Positions 1-11,366 of a stretch of 64,000 nt of DNA are shown here, one piece after another (the first letter of the stretch is position 1; the number at the start of each line of letters is the position of its first letter). This DNA comes from Cinclus cinclus (lineage: Eukaryota; Chordata; Aves; Passeriformes; Cinclidae), in NCBI RefSeq assembly GCF_963662255.1, contig NW_026912151.1:124001-188000 (forward strand), in the 5' to 3' direction. The notes below the pieces were generated by a model. It ran no database searches. It worked only from the letters and a program-made list of their open reading frames with translations, and was not told where the DNA came from. Made by a program: the position numbers and the translations under genes.

Positions 1-15
1 AGGCATTTTGGCTCC

Positions 16-207
16 GAAAGGAGGCACTTTTCCGCAAGAAGCCAAACTCAAGAGCCCACTTGGCAGATGTCATTTTGTAGGGCGCGTTTGGGCCTCCGAT
101 GGCAGCCAGGTTTGGAGGAGGGGGCAGCTTTGGTCTGGGAGAAATCCTCGTCCTTATGGAATTTTTGTCGGCAAAAGCCCTGCATGGGCCGCAGGCAAGT
201 TGACTCC
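16..207 (+). repeat. Reference 192-bp monomer
   Basis: First complete unit counted from the gaaagg anchor. Its base count is about 61 G and 45 C of 192, so 55% GC with a G excess on this strand, and it has 8 CpG dinucleotides. Order of landmarks: anchor and gaagccaaactcaagagccc; cttggcagatgtcattttg; gcgcgtttgggcctccgatg; a G-rich block ggaggagggggcag; ctgggagaaatcctcgtcc; ttatggaatttttgt; ggcaaaagccctgc; and the linker ggccgcaggcaagttgactcc. The length is 64 triplets. Confidence 0.97.
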
Positions 208-408
208 GAAAGGAGGCACTTTTCCCCAGGAAGCCAAACTCAAGAGCCCACTTGGCAGATGTCCGTTTGTAGGGCGCGTTTGGGCCTCCGATGGCAGCCA
301 GGTTTGGAGGAGGGGGCAGCTTTGTTCTGGGAGAAATCCTCGTCCTTCTGGAATTTTTGTACTCAAAAGCTCAGGACGGGCCGCAGGCAAGTTAGGCAAG
401 TTGGCTCC
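208..408 (+). repeat. Reference 201-bp monomer
   Basis: Same unit as the 192-bp class, but the linker before the next anchor contains two near-identical 9-mers (gcaagttag then gcaagttgg) where the 192-bp class has one. In the 8,426-bp repeat counted at 40538-48963, 19 of 43 units are of this class. Linker subtypes of the same length occur: ggctagttaggcaagttgg, ggctggttaggcaagttgg and gcaagttaggcattttgg. This unit also carries the gtccgtttg and gtactcaaaagctcagg variants. Confidence 0.95.
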
Positions 409-609
409 GAAAGGAGGCACTTTTCCCCAAGAAGCCAAACTCAAGAGCCCACTTGGCAGATGTCATTTTGTAGGGCGCGTTTGGGCCTCTGATGGCAGCC
501 AGGTTTGGAGGAGGGGGCAGCTTTGGTCTGGGAGAAATCCTCGTCCTTATGGAATTTTTGTAGTCTAAAGCCCAGCACGGGCCGCAGGCTAGTTAGGCAA
601 GTTGGCTTT

Positions 610-1194
610 GAAAGGAGGCACTTTTCCGCAAGAAGCCAAACTCAAGAGCCCACTTGGCAGATGTCATTTTGTAGGGCGCGTTTGGGCCTCCGATGGCAGC
701 CAGGTTTGGAGGAGGGGGCAGCTTTGGTCTGGGAGAAATCCTCGTCCTTCTGGAATTTTTGTAGGCAAAAGCCCAGGACGGGCCGCAGGCAAGTTGGCTT
801 TGAAAGGAGGCACTTCCACCCAAGAAGCCAAACTCAAGAGCCCACTTGGCAGATGTCATTTTGTAGGGCACGTTTGGGCCTCCGATGGCAGCCAGGTTTG
901 GAGGAGGGGGCAGCTTTGGTCTGGGAGAAATCCTCGTCCTTCTGGAATTTTTGTAGGCAAAAGCCCTGCATGGGCCGCAGGCAAGTTGACTCCGAAAGGA
1001 GGCACTTTTCCCCAGGAAGCCAAACTCAAGAACCCTCAATGCAGGTGTCATTTTGTGGGGCGCGTTTGGGCCTCCGATGGCAGCCAGGTTTGGAGGAGGG
1101 GGCAGCTTTGGTCTGGGAGAAATCCTCGTCCTTATGGAATTTTTGTAGTCTAAAGCCCAGCACGGGCCGCAGGCTAGTTAGGCAAGTTGGCTTT
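610..1194 (+). repeat. 585-bp trimer block (192+192+201)
   Basis: Three units in a fixed order. The first has ttccgcaagaag. The second has cacttccacccaag and the gcacgtttggg variant. The third has aaccctcaatgcaggtgtc with gtggggcgcg, and ends in the tctaaag / ctagttag linker. The same three-unit order recurs at six other places in the window listed separately. Confidence 0.88.
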
Positions 1195-3927
1195 GAAAGG
1201 AGGCACTTTCCCCCAAGAAGCCAAACTCAAGAGCCCACTTGGCAGATGTCATTTTGTAGGGCGCGTTTGGGCCTCCGATGGCAGCCAGGTTTGGAGGAGG
1301 GGGCAGCTTTGGTCTGGGAGAAATCCTCGTCCTTCTGGAATTTTTGTAGGCAAAAGCCCAGGACGGGCCGCAGGCAAGTTGGCTTTGAAAGGAGGCACTT
1401 CCACCCAAGAAGCCAAACTCAAGAGCCCACTTGGCAGATGTCATTTTGTAGGGCGCGTTTGGGCCTCCGATGGCAGCCAGGTTTGGAGGAGGGGGCAGCT
1501 TTGGTCTGGGAGAAATCCTCGTCCTTATGGAATTTTTGTAGGCAAAAGCCCTGCATGGGCCGCAGGCAAGTTGACTCCGAAAGGAGGCACTTTTCCCCAA
1601 GAAGCCAAACTCAAGAGCCCACTTGGCAGATGTCATTTTGTAGGGCGCGTTTGGGCCTCCGATGGCAGCCAGGTTTGGAGGAGGGGGCAGCTTTGGTCTG
1701 GGAGGAATCCTCGTCCTTCTGGAATTTTTGTAGGCAAAAGCCCAGGACGGGCCACAGGCAAGTTAGGCAAGTTGGCTTTGAAAGGAGGCACTTTTCCCCA
1801 AGAAGCCAAACTCAAGAACCCACAATGCAGATGTCCTTTTGTAGGGCGCGTTTGGGCCTCCGATGGCAGCCAGGTTTGGAGGAGGGGGCAGCTTTGGTCT
1901 GGGAGAAATCCTCGTCCTTCTGGAATTTTTGGAGGCAAAAGCCCAGGACGGGCCGCAGGCAAGTTAGGCATTTTGGCTCCGAAAGGAGGCACTTTTCCCC
2001 AAGAACCCAAACTCAAGAGCCCACTTGGCAGATGTCATTTTGTAGGGCGCGTTTGGGCCTCCGATGGCAGCCAGGTTTGGAGGAGGGGGCAGCTTTGGTC
2101 TGGGAGAAATCCTCGTCCTTATGGAATTTTTGTCGGCAAAAGGCCTGCATGGGCCGCAGGCAAGTTGGCTTTGAAAGGAGGCACTTTCCCCCAAGAAGCC
2201 AAACTCAAGAGCCCACTTGGCAGATGTCATTTTGTAGGGCACGTTTGGGCCTCCGATGGCAGCCAGGTTTGGAGGAGGGGGCAGCTTTGGTCTGGGAGAA
2301 ATCCTCGTCCTTATGGAATTTTTGTAGGCAAAAGCCCTGCATGGGCCGCCGGCAAGTTAACTCCGAAAGGAGGCACTTTTCCCCAAGAAGCCAAACTCAA
2401 GAGCCCACTTGGCAGATGTCATTTTGTAGGGCGCGTTTGGGCCTCCGATGGCAGCCAGGTTTGGAGGAGGGGGCAGCTTTGGTCTGGGAGAAATCCTCGT
2501 CCTTATGGAATTTTTGTCGGCAAAAGCCCTGCATGGGCCGCAGGCAAGTTGACTCCGAAAGGAGGCACTTTTCCCCAGGAAGCCAAACTCAAGAACCCTC
2601 AATGCAGGTGTCATTTTGTGGGGCGCGTTTGGGCCTCCGATGGCAGCCAGGTTTGGAGGAGGGGGCAGCTTTGGTCTGGGAGAAATCCTCGTCCTTATGG
2701 AATTTTTGTAGTCTAAAGCCCAGCACGGGCCGCAGGCTAGTTAGGCAAGTTGGCTTTGAAAGGAGGCACTTCCACCCAAGAAGCCAAACTCAAGAGCCCA
2801 CTTGGCAGATGTCATTTTGTAGGGCGCGTTTGGGCCTCCGATGGCAGCCAGGTTTGGAGGAGGGGGCAGCTTTGGTCTGGGAAAAATCCTCGTCCTTATG
2901 GAATTTTTGTAGGCAAAAGCCCTGCATGGGCCGCCGGCAAGTTAACTCCGAAAGGAGGCACTTTTCCCCAAGAAGCCAAACTCAAGAGCCCACTTGGCAG
3001 ATGTCATTTTGTAGGGCGCGTTTGGGCCTCCGATGGCAGCCAGGTTTGGAGGAGGGGGCAGCTTTGGTCTGGGAGAAATCCTCGTCCTTATGGAATTTTT
3101 GTAGGCAAAAGCCCAGGACGGGCCGCAGGCAAGTTGGCTTTGAAAGGAGGCACTTCCACCCAAGAAGCCAAACTCAAGAGCCCACTTGGCAGATGTCATT
3201 TTGTAGGGCGCGTTTGGGCCTCCGATGGCAGCCAGGTTTGGAGGAGGGGGCAGCTTTGGTCTGGGAGAAATCCTCGTCCTTATGGAATTTTTGTAGGCAA
3301 AAGCCCTGCATGGGCCGCCGGCAAGTTGACTCCGAAAGGAGGCACTTTTCCCCATGAAGCCAAACTCAAGAGCCCACTTGGCAGATGTCATTTTGTAGGG
3401 CGCGTTTGGGCCTCCGATGGCAGCCAGGTTTGGAGGAGGGGGCAGCTTTGGTCTGGGAGAAATCCTCGTCCTTATGGAATTTTTGTAGGCAAAAGCCCAG
3501 GACGGGCCACAGGCAAGTTAGGCAAGTTGGCTTTGAAAGGAGGCACTTTTCCCCAAGAAGCCAAACTCAAGAACCCACAATGCAGATGTCCTTTTGTAGG
3601 GCGCGTTTGGGCCTCCGATGGCAGCCAGGTTTGGAGGAGGGGGCAGCTTTGGTCTGGGAGAAATCCTCGTCCTTCTGGAATTTTTGGAGGCAAAAGCCCA
3701 GGACGGGCCGCAGGCAAGTTAGGCATTTTGGCTCCGAAAGGAGGCACTTTTCCCCAAGAACCCAAACTCAAGAGCCCACTTGGCAGATGTCATTTTGTAG
3801 GGCGCGTTTGGGCCTCCGATGGCAGCCAGGTTTGGAGGAGGGGGCAGCTTTGTTCTGGGAGAAATCCTCGTCCTTATGGAATTTTTGTAGGCACAAGCCC
3901 AGGACGGGCCGCAGGCAAGTTGGCTTT

Positions 3928-4127
3928 GAAAGGAGGCACTTTCCCCAAGAAGCCAAACTCAAGAGCCCACTTGGCAGGTGTTATTTTGTAGGGCGCGTTT
4001 GGGCCTCCGGTGGCAGCCAGGTTTGGAGGAGGGGGCAGCTTTGTTCTGGGAGAAATCCTCGTCCTTCTGGAATTTTTGTACTCAAAAGCTCAGGACGGGC
4101 CGCAGGCAAGTTAGGCAAGTTGGCTCC
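3928..4127 (+). repeat. 200-bp unit (1-bp deletion in C/T run)
   Basis: The anchor spacing is 200 instead of 201. The run after gaggcac reads tttccccaag, one pyrimidine short. It breaks the open frame. Confidence 0.85.
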
Positions 4128-4328
4128 GAAAGGAGGCACTTTTCCCCAAGAAGCCAAACTCAAGAGCCCACTTGGCAGATGTCATTTTGTAGGGCGCGTT
4201 TGGGCCTCTGATGGCAGCCAGGTTTGGAGGAGGGGGCAGCTTTGGTCTGGGAGAAATCCTCGTCCTTATGGAATTTTTGTAGTCTAAAGCCCAGCACGGG
4301 CCGCAGGCTAGTTAGGCAAGTTGGCTTT

Positions 4329-4913
4329 GAAAGGAGGCACTTTTCCGCAAGAAGCCAAACTCAAGAGCCCACTTGGCAGATGTCATTTTGTAGGGCGCGT
4401 TTGGGCCTCCGATGGCAGCCAGGTTTGGAGGAGGGGGCAGCTTTGGTCTGGGAGAAATCCTCGTCCTTATGGAATTTTTGTAGGCAAAAGCCCTGCATGG
4501 GCCGCAGGCAAGTTGGCTTTGAAAGGAGGCACTTCCACCCAAGAAGCCAAACTCAAGAGCCCACTTGGCAGATGTCATTTTGTAGGGCACGTTTGGGCCT
4601 CCGATGGCAGCCAGGTTTGGAGGAGGGGGCAGCTTTGGTCTGGGAGAAATCCTCGTCCTTCTGGAATTTTTGTAGGCAAAAGCCCTGCATGGGCCGCAGG
4701 CAAGTTGACTCCGAAAGGAGGCACTTTTCCCCAGGAAGCCAAACTCAAGAACCCTCAATGCAGGTGTCATTTTGTGGGGCGCGTTTGGGCCTCCGATGGC
4801 AGCCAGGTTTGGAGGAGGGGGCAGCTTTGGTCTGGGAGAAATCCTCGTCCTTATGGAATTTTTGTAGTCTAAAGCCCAGCACGGGCCGCAGGCTAGTTAG
4901 GCAAGTTGGCTTT
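4329..4913 (+). repeat. 585-bp trimer block
   Basis: Same order of three unit types as at 610-1194, 3,719 bp further on (19 units, one of them 1 bp short). Confidence 0.86.
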
Positions 4914-6869
4914 GAAAGGAGGCACTTTCCCCCAAGAAGCCAAACTCAAGAGCCCACTTGGCAGATGTCATTTTGTAGGGCGTGTTTGGGCCTCCGATGG
5001 CAGCCAGGTTTGGAGGAGGGGGCAGCTTTGGTCTGGGAGAAATCCTCGTCCTTCTGGAATTTTTGTAGGCAAAAGCCCAGGACGGGCCGCAGGCAAGTTG
5101 GCTTTGAAAGGAGGCACTTCCACCCAAGAAGCCAAACTCAAGAGCCCACTTGGCAGATGTCATTTTGTAGGGCGCGTTTGGGCCTCCGATGGCAGCCAGG
5201 TTTGGAGGAGGGGGCAGCTTTGGTCTGGGAGAAATCCTCGTCCTTATGGAATTTTTGTAGGCAAAAGCCCTGCAAGTGCCGCCGGCAAGTTAACTCCGAA
5301 AGGAGGCACTTTTCCCCAAGAAGCCAAACTCAAGAGCCCACTTGGCAGATGTCATTTTGTAGGGCGCGTTTGGGCCTCCGATGGCAGCCAGGTTTGGAGG
5401 AGGGGGCAGCTTTGGTCTGGGAGAAATCATCGTCCTTATGGAATTTTTTTAGGCAAAAGCCCAGGACGGGCCGCAGGCAAGTTGGCTTTGAAAGGAGGCA
5501 CTTCCACCCAAGAAGCCAAACTCAAGAGCCCACTTGGCAGATGTCATTTTGTAGGGCGCGTTTGGGCCTCCGATGGCAGCCAGGTTTGGAGGAGGGGGCA
5601 GCTTTGGTCTGGGAGAAATCCTCGTCCTTCTGGAATTTTTGTCGGCAAAAGCCCTGCATGGGCCGCAGGCAAGTTGACTCCGAAAGGAGGCACTTTTCCC
5701 CAGGAAGCCAAACTCAAGAGCCCACTTGGCAGATGTCCGTTTGTAGGGCGCGTTTGGGCCTCCGATGGCAGCCAGGTTTGGAGGAGGGGGCAGCTTTGTT
5801 CTGGGAGAAATCCTCGTCCTTCTGGAATTTTTGTACTCAAAAGCTCAGGACGGGCCGCAGGCAAGTTAGGCAAGTTGGCTCCGAAAGGAGGCACTTTTCC
5901 CCAAGAAGCCAAACTCAAGAGCCCACTTGGCAGATGTCATTTTGTAGGGCGCGTTTGGGCCTCTGATGGCAGCCAGGTTTGGAGGAGGGGGCAGCTTTGG
6001 TCTGGGAGAAATCCTCGTCCTTATGGAATTTTTGTAGTCTAAAGCCCAGCACGGGCCGCAGGCTAGTTAGGCAAGTTGGCTTTGAAAGGAGGCACTTTTC
6101 CGCAAGAAGCCAAACTCAAGAGCCCACTTGGCAGATGTCATTTTGTAGGGCGCGTTTGGGCCTCCGATGGCAGCCAGGTTTGGAGCAGGGGGCAGCTTTG
6201 TTCTGGGAGAAATCCTCGTCCTTATGGAATTTTTGTAGGCACAAGCCCAGGACGGGCCGCAGGCAAGTTGGCTTTGAAAGGAGGCACTTTCCCCCAAGAA
6301 GCCAAACTCAAGAGCCCACTTGGCAGGTGTCATTTTGTAGGGCGCGTTTGGGCCTCCGATGGCAGCCAGGTTTGGAGGAGGGGGCAGCTTTGGTCTGGGA
6401 GAAATCCTCGTCCTTATGGAATTTTTGTCGGCAAAAGCCCTGCATGGGCCGCAGGCAAGTTGACTCCGAAAGGAGGCACTTTTCCCCAGGAAGCCAAACT
6501 CAAGAGCCCACTTGGCAGATGTCCGTTTGTAGGGCGCGTTTGGGCCTCCGATGGCAGCCAGGTTTGGAGGAGGGGGCAGCTTTGTTCTGGGAGAAATCCT
6601 CGTCCTTATGGAATTTTTGTACTCAAAAGCTCAGGACGGGCCGCAGGCAAGTTAGGCAAGTTGGCTTTGAAAGGAGGCACTTTCCCCCAAGAAGCCAAAC
6701 TCAAGAGCCCACTTGGCAGATGTCATTTTGTAGGGCGCGTTTGGGCCTCTGATGGCAGCCAGGTTTGGAGGAGGGGGCAGCTTTGGTCTGGGAGAAATCC
6801 TCGTCCTTATGGAATTTTTGTAGTCTAAAGCCCAGCACGGGCCGCAGGCTAGTTAGGCAAGTTGGCTTT

Positions 6870-7454
6870 GAAAGGAGGCACTTTTCCGCAAGAAGCCAAA
6901 CTCAAGAGCCCACTTGGCAGATGTCATTTTGTAGGGCGCGTTTGGGCCTCCGATGGCAGCCAGGTTTGGAGGAGGGGGCAGCTTTGGTCTGGGAGAAATC
7001 CTCGTCCTTCTGGAATTTTTGTAGGCAAAAGCCCTGCATGGGCCGCAGGCAAGTTGGCTTTGAAAGGAGGCACTTCCACCCAAGAAGCCAAACTCAAGAG
7101 CCCACTTGGCAGATGTCATTTTGTAGGGCACGTTTGGGCCTCCGATGGCAGCCAGGTTTGGAGGAGGGGGCAGCTTTGGTCTGGGAGAAATCCTCGTCCT
7201 TCTGGAATTTTTGTAGGCAAAAGCCCTGCATGGGCCGCAGGCAAGTTGACTCCGAAAGGAGGCACTTTTCCCCAGGAAGCCAAACTCAAGAACCCTCAAT
7301 GCAGGTGTCATTTTGTGGGGCGCGTTTGGGCCTCCGATGGCAGCCAGGTTTGGAGGAGGGGGCAGCTTTGGTCTGGGAGAAATCCTCGTCCTTATGGAAT
7401 TTTTGTAGTCTAAAGCCCAGCACGGGCCGCAGGCTAGTTAGGCAAGTTGGCTTT
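6870..7454 (+). repeat. 585-bp trimer block
   Basis: Same three unit types, 2,541 bp (13 units) after the block at 4329. Confidence 0.86.
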
Positions 7455-8432
7455 GAAAGGAGGCACTTTCCCCCAAGAAGCCAAACTCAAGAGCCCACTT
7501 GGCAGATGTCATTTTGTAGGGCGCGTTTGGGCCTCCGATGGCAGCCAGGTTTGGAGGAGGGGGCAGCTTTGGTCTGGGAGAAATCCTCGTCCTTATGGAA
7601 TTTTTGTAGGCAAAAGCCCAGGACGGGCCGCAGGCAAGTTGGCTTTGAAAGGAGGCACTTCCACCCAAGAAGCCAAACTCAAGAGCCCACTTGGCAGGTG
7701 TCATTTTGTAGGGCGCGTTTGGGCCTCTGATGGCAGCCAGGTTTGGAGGAGGGGGCAGCTTTGGTCTGGGAGAAATCCTCGTCCTTATGGAATTTTTGTA
7801 GGCAAAAGCCCTGCATGGGCCGCCGGCAAGTTAACTCCGAAAGGAGGCACTTTTCCCCAAGAAGCCAAACTCAAGAGCCCACTTGGCAGATGTCATTTTG
7901 TAGGGCGCGTTTGGGCCTCCGATGGCAGCCAGGTTTGGAGGAGGGGGCAGCTTTGGTCTGGGAGAAATCCTCGTCCTTATGGAATTTTTGTCGGCAAAAG
8001 CCCTGCATGGGCCGCAGGCAAGTTGACTCCGAAAGGAGGCACTTTTCCCCAGGAAGCCAAACTCAAGAGCCCACTTGGCAGATGTCCCTTTGTAGGGCGC
8101 GTTTGGGCCTCCGATGGCAGCCAGGTTTGGAGGAGGGGGCAGCTTTGTTCTGGGAGAAATCCTCGTCCTTCTGGAATTTTTGTACTCAAAAGCTCAGGAC
8201 GGGCCGCAGGCAAGTTAGGCAAGTTGGCTCCGAAAGGAGGCACTTTTCCCCAGGAAGCCAAACTCAAGAGCCCACTTGGCAGATGTCATTTTGTAGGGCG
8301 CGTTTGGGCCTCCGATGGCAGCCAGGTTTGGAGGAGGGGGCAGCTTTGGTCTGGGAGAAATCCTCGTCCTTATGGAATTTTTGTAGTCTAAAGCCCAGCA
8401 CGGGCCACAGGCTAGTTAGGCAAGTTGGCTTT

Positions 8433-9017
8433 GAAAGGAGGCACTTTTCCGCAAGAAGCCAAACTCAAGAGCCCACTTGGCAGATGTCATTTTGTGGGGC
8501 GCGTTTGGGCCTCCGATGGCAGCCAGGTTTGGAGGAGGGGGCAGCTTTGGTCTGGGAGAAATCCTCGTCCTTATGGAATTTTTGTATGCAAAAGCCCTGC
8601 ATGGGCCGCAGGCAAGTTGGCTTTGAAAGGAGGCACTTCCACCCAAGAAGCCAAACTCAAGAGCCCACTTGGCAGATGTCATTTTGTAGGGCACGTTTGG
8701 GCCTCCGATGGCAGCCAGGTTTGGAGGAGGGGGCAGCTTTGGTCTGGGAGAAATCCTCGTCCTTCTGGAATTTTTGTAGGCAAAAGCCCTGCATGGGCCG
8801 CAGGCAACTTGACTCCGAAAGGAGGCACTTTTCCCCAGGAAGCCAAACTCAAGAACCCTCAATGCAGGTGTCATTTTGTAGGGCGCGTTTGGGCCTCCGA
8901 TGGCAGCCAGGTTTGGAGGAGGGGGCAGCTTTGTTCTGGGAGAAATCCTCGTCCTTATGGAATTTTTGTAGTCTAAAGCCCAGCACGGGCCGCAGGCTAG
9001 TTAGGCAAGTTGGCTTT
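8433..9017 (+). repeat. 585-bp trimer block
   Basis: Same three unit types, 1,563 bp (8 units) after the block at 6870. The first unit has gtggggcgcg and the second ends in gcaacttgactcc; both are private changes. Confidence 0.85.
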
Positions 9018-9611
9018 GAAAGGAGGCACTTTCCCCCAAGAAGCCAAACTCAAGAGCCCACTTGGCAGGTGTCATTTTGTAGGGCGCGTTTGGGCCTCCG
9101 ATGGCAGCCAGGTTTGGAGGAGGGGGCAGCTTTGGTCTGGGAGAAATCCTCGTCCTTATGGAATTTTTGTCGGCAAAAGCCCTGCATGGGCCGCAGGCAA
9201 GTTGACTCCGAAAGGAGGCACTTTTCCCCAGGAAGCCAAACTCAAGAGCCCACTTGGCAGATGTCCGTTTGTAGGGCGCGTTTGGGCCTCCGATGGCAGC
9301 CAGGTTTGGAGGAGGGGGCAGCTTTGTTCTTGGAGAAATCCTCGTCCTTCTGGAATTTTTGTACTCAAAAGCTCAGGACGGGCCGCAGGCAAGTTAAGCA
9401 AGTTGGCTCCGAAAGGAGGCACTTTTCCCCAAGAAGCCAAACTCAAGAGCCCACTTGGCAGATGTCATTTTGTAGGGCGCGTTTGGGCCTCTGATGGCAG
9501 CCAGGTTTGGAGGAGGGGGCAGCTTTGGTCTGGGAGAAATCCTCGTCCTTATGGAATTTTTGTAGTCTAAAGCCCAGCACGGGCCGCAGGCTAGTTAGGC
9601 AAGTTGGCTTT

Positions 9612-10196
9612 GAAAGGAGGCACTTTTCCGCAAGAAGCCAAACTCAAGAGCCCACTTGGCAGATGTCATTTTGTAGGGCGCGTTTGGGCCTCCGATGGCA
9701 GCCAGGTTTGGAGGAGGGGGCAGCTTTGGTCTGGGAGAAATCCTCGTCCTTCTGGAATTTTTGTAGGCAAAAGCCCTGCATGGGCCGCAGGCAAGTTGGC
9801 TTTGAAAGGAGGCACTTCCACCCAAGAAGCCAAACTCAAGAGCCCACTTGGCAGATGTCATTTTGTAGGGCACGTTTGGGCCTCCGATGGCAGCCAGGTT
9901 TGGAGGAGGGGGCAGCTTTGGTCTGGGAAAAATCCTCGTCCTTCTGGAATTTTTGTAGGCAAAAGCCCTGCATGGGCCGCAGGCAAGTTGACTCCGAAAG
10001 GAGGCACTTTTCCCCAGGAAGCCAAACTCAAGAACCCTCAATGCAGGTGTCATTTTGTGGGGCGCGTTTGGGCCTCCGATGGCAGCCAGGTTTGGAGGAG
10101 GGGGCAGCTTTGGTCTGGGAGAAATCCTCGTCCTTATGGAATTTTTGTAGTCTAAAGCCCAGCACGGGCCGCAGGCTAGTTAGGCAAGTTGGCTTT
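9612..10196 (+). repeat. 585-bp trimer block
   Basis: Same three unit types, 1,179 bp (6 units) after the block at 8433. Confidence 0.86.
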
Positions 10197-11366
10197 GAAA
10201 GGAGGCACTTTCCCCCAAGAAGCCAAACTCAAGAGCCCACTTGGCAGATGTCATTTTGTAGGGCGCGTTTGGGCCTCCGATGGCAGCCAGGTTTGGAGGA
10301 GGGGGCAGCTTTGGTCTGGGAGAAATCCTCGTCCTTATGGAATTTTTGTAGGCAAAAGCCCAGGACGGGCCGCAGGCAAGTTGGCTTTGAAAGGAGGCAC
10401 TTCCACCCAAGAAGCCAAACTCAAGAGCCCACTTGGCAGATGTCATTTTGTAGGGCGCGTTTGGGCCTCCGATGGCAGCCAGGTTTGGAGGAGGGGGCAG
10501 CTTTGGTCTGGGAGAAATCCTCGTCCTTATGGAATTTTTGTAGGCAAAAGCCCTGCATGTGCCGCCGGCAAGTTAACTCCGAAAGGAGGCACTTTTCCCC
10601 AAGAAGCCAAACTCAAGAGCCCACTTGGCAGATGTCATTTTGTAGGGCGCGTTTGGGCCTCCGATGGCAGCCAGGTTTGGAGGAGGGGGCAGCTTTGGTC
10701 TGGGAGAAATCCTCGTCCTTATGGAATTTTTGTAGGCAAAAGCCCAGGACGGGCCGCAGGCAAGTTGGCTTTGAAAGGAGGCACTTTCCCCCAAGAAGCC
10801 AAACTCAAGAGCCCACTTGGCAGATGTCATTTTGTAGGGCGCGTTTGGGCCTCCGATGGCAGCCAGGTTTGGAGGAGGGGGCAGCTTTGGTCTGGGAGAA
10901 ATCCTCGTCCTTATGGAATTTTTGTAGTCTAAAGCCCAGCACGGGCCGCAGGCTAGTTAGGCAAGTTGGCTTTGAAAGGAGGCACTTTCCCCCAAGAAGC
11001 CAAACTCAAGAGCCCACTTGGCAGATGTCATTTTGTAGGGCACGTTTGGGCCTCCGATGGCAGCCAGGTTTGGAGGAGGGGGCAGCTTTGGTCTGGGAGA
11101 AATCCTCGTCCTTCTGGAATTTTTGTAGGCAAAAGCCCTGCATGGGCCGCAGGCAAGTTGACTCCGAAAGGAGGCACTTTTCCCCAGGAAGCCAAACTCA
11201 AGAACCCTCAATGCAGGTGTCATTTTGTGGGGCGCGTTTGGGCCTCTGATGGCAGCCAGGTTTGGAGGAGGGGGCAGCTTTGGTCTGGGAGAAATCCTCG
11301 TCCTTATGGAATTTTTGTAGTCTAAAGCCCAGCACGGGCCGCAGGCTAGTTAGGCAAGTTGGCTTT

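Larger units (their letters stand above)
1..11366 (+). repeat. Left flank: irregular mosaic of short multi-unit blocks
   Basis: Units carrying the marker gtctaaagcccagcacgggc plus the ctagttag linker recur near 566, 1148, 2709, 4271, 4867, 6037, 6822, 7407, 8386, 8971, 9565, 10149, 10926 and 11319. The spacings equal 3, 8, 6, 4 or 5 units rather than one fixed period. Corresponding trimer blocks lie 3,719, 2,541, 1,563 and 1,179 bp apart, which are 19, 13, 8 and 6 units. This is what repeated unequal exchange between units in register would leave. A 1-bp shorter unit sits at 3928-4127. Confidence 0.85.

Noticed and set aside
160..175. Hairpin ggc-aaaa-gcc as a regulatory site or terminator
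   Set aside because: The stem is only three base pairs, and it is present in nearly every unit simply because it is part of the repeat.
505..3357. 950-codon open frame on the + strand, and similar ones at 34548-36962, 42974-45388, 50218-52557 and 19671-21998
   Set aside because: They are concatenated satellite units, staying open because both unit lengths are multiples of three. They overlap equally long frames in another phase, begin and end at chance point changes or 1-bp deletions, and variants change amino acids freely. There is no promoter, start context or domain to support a gene.
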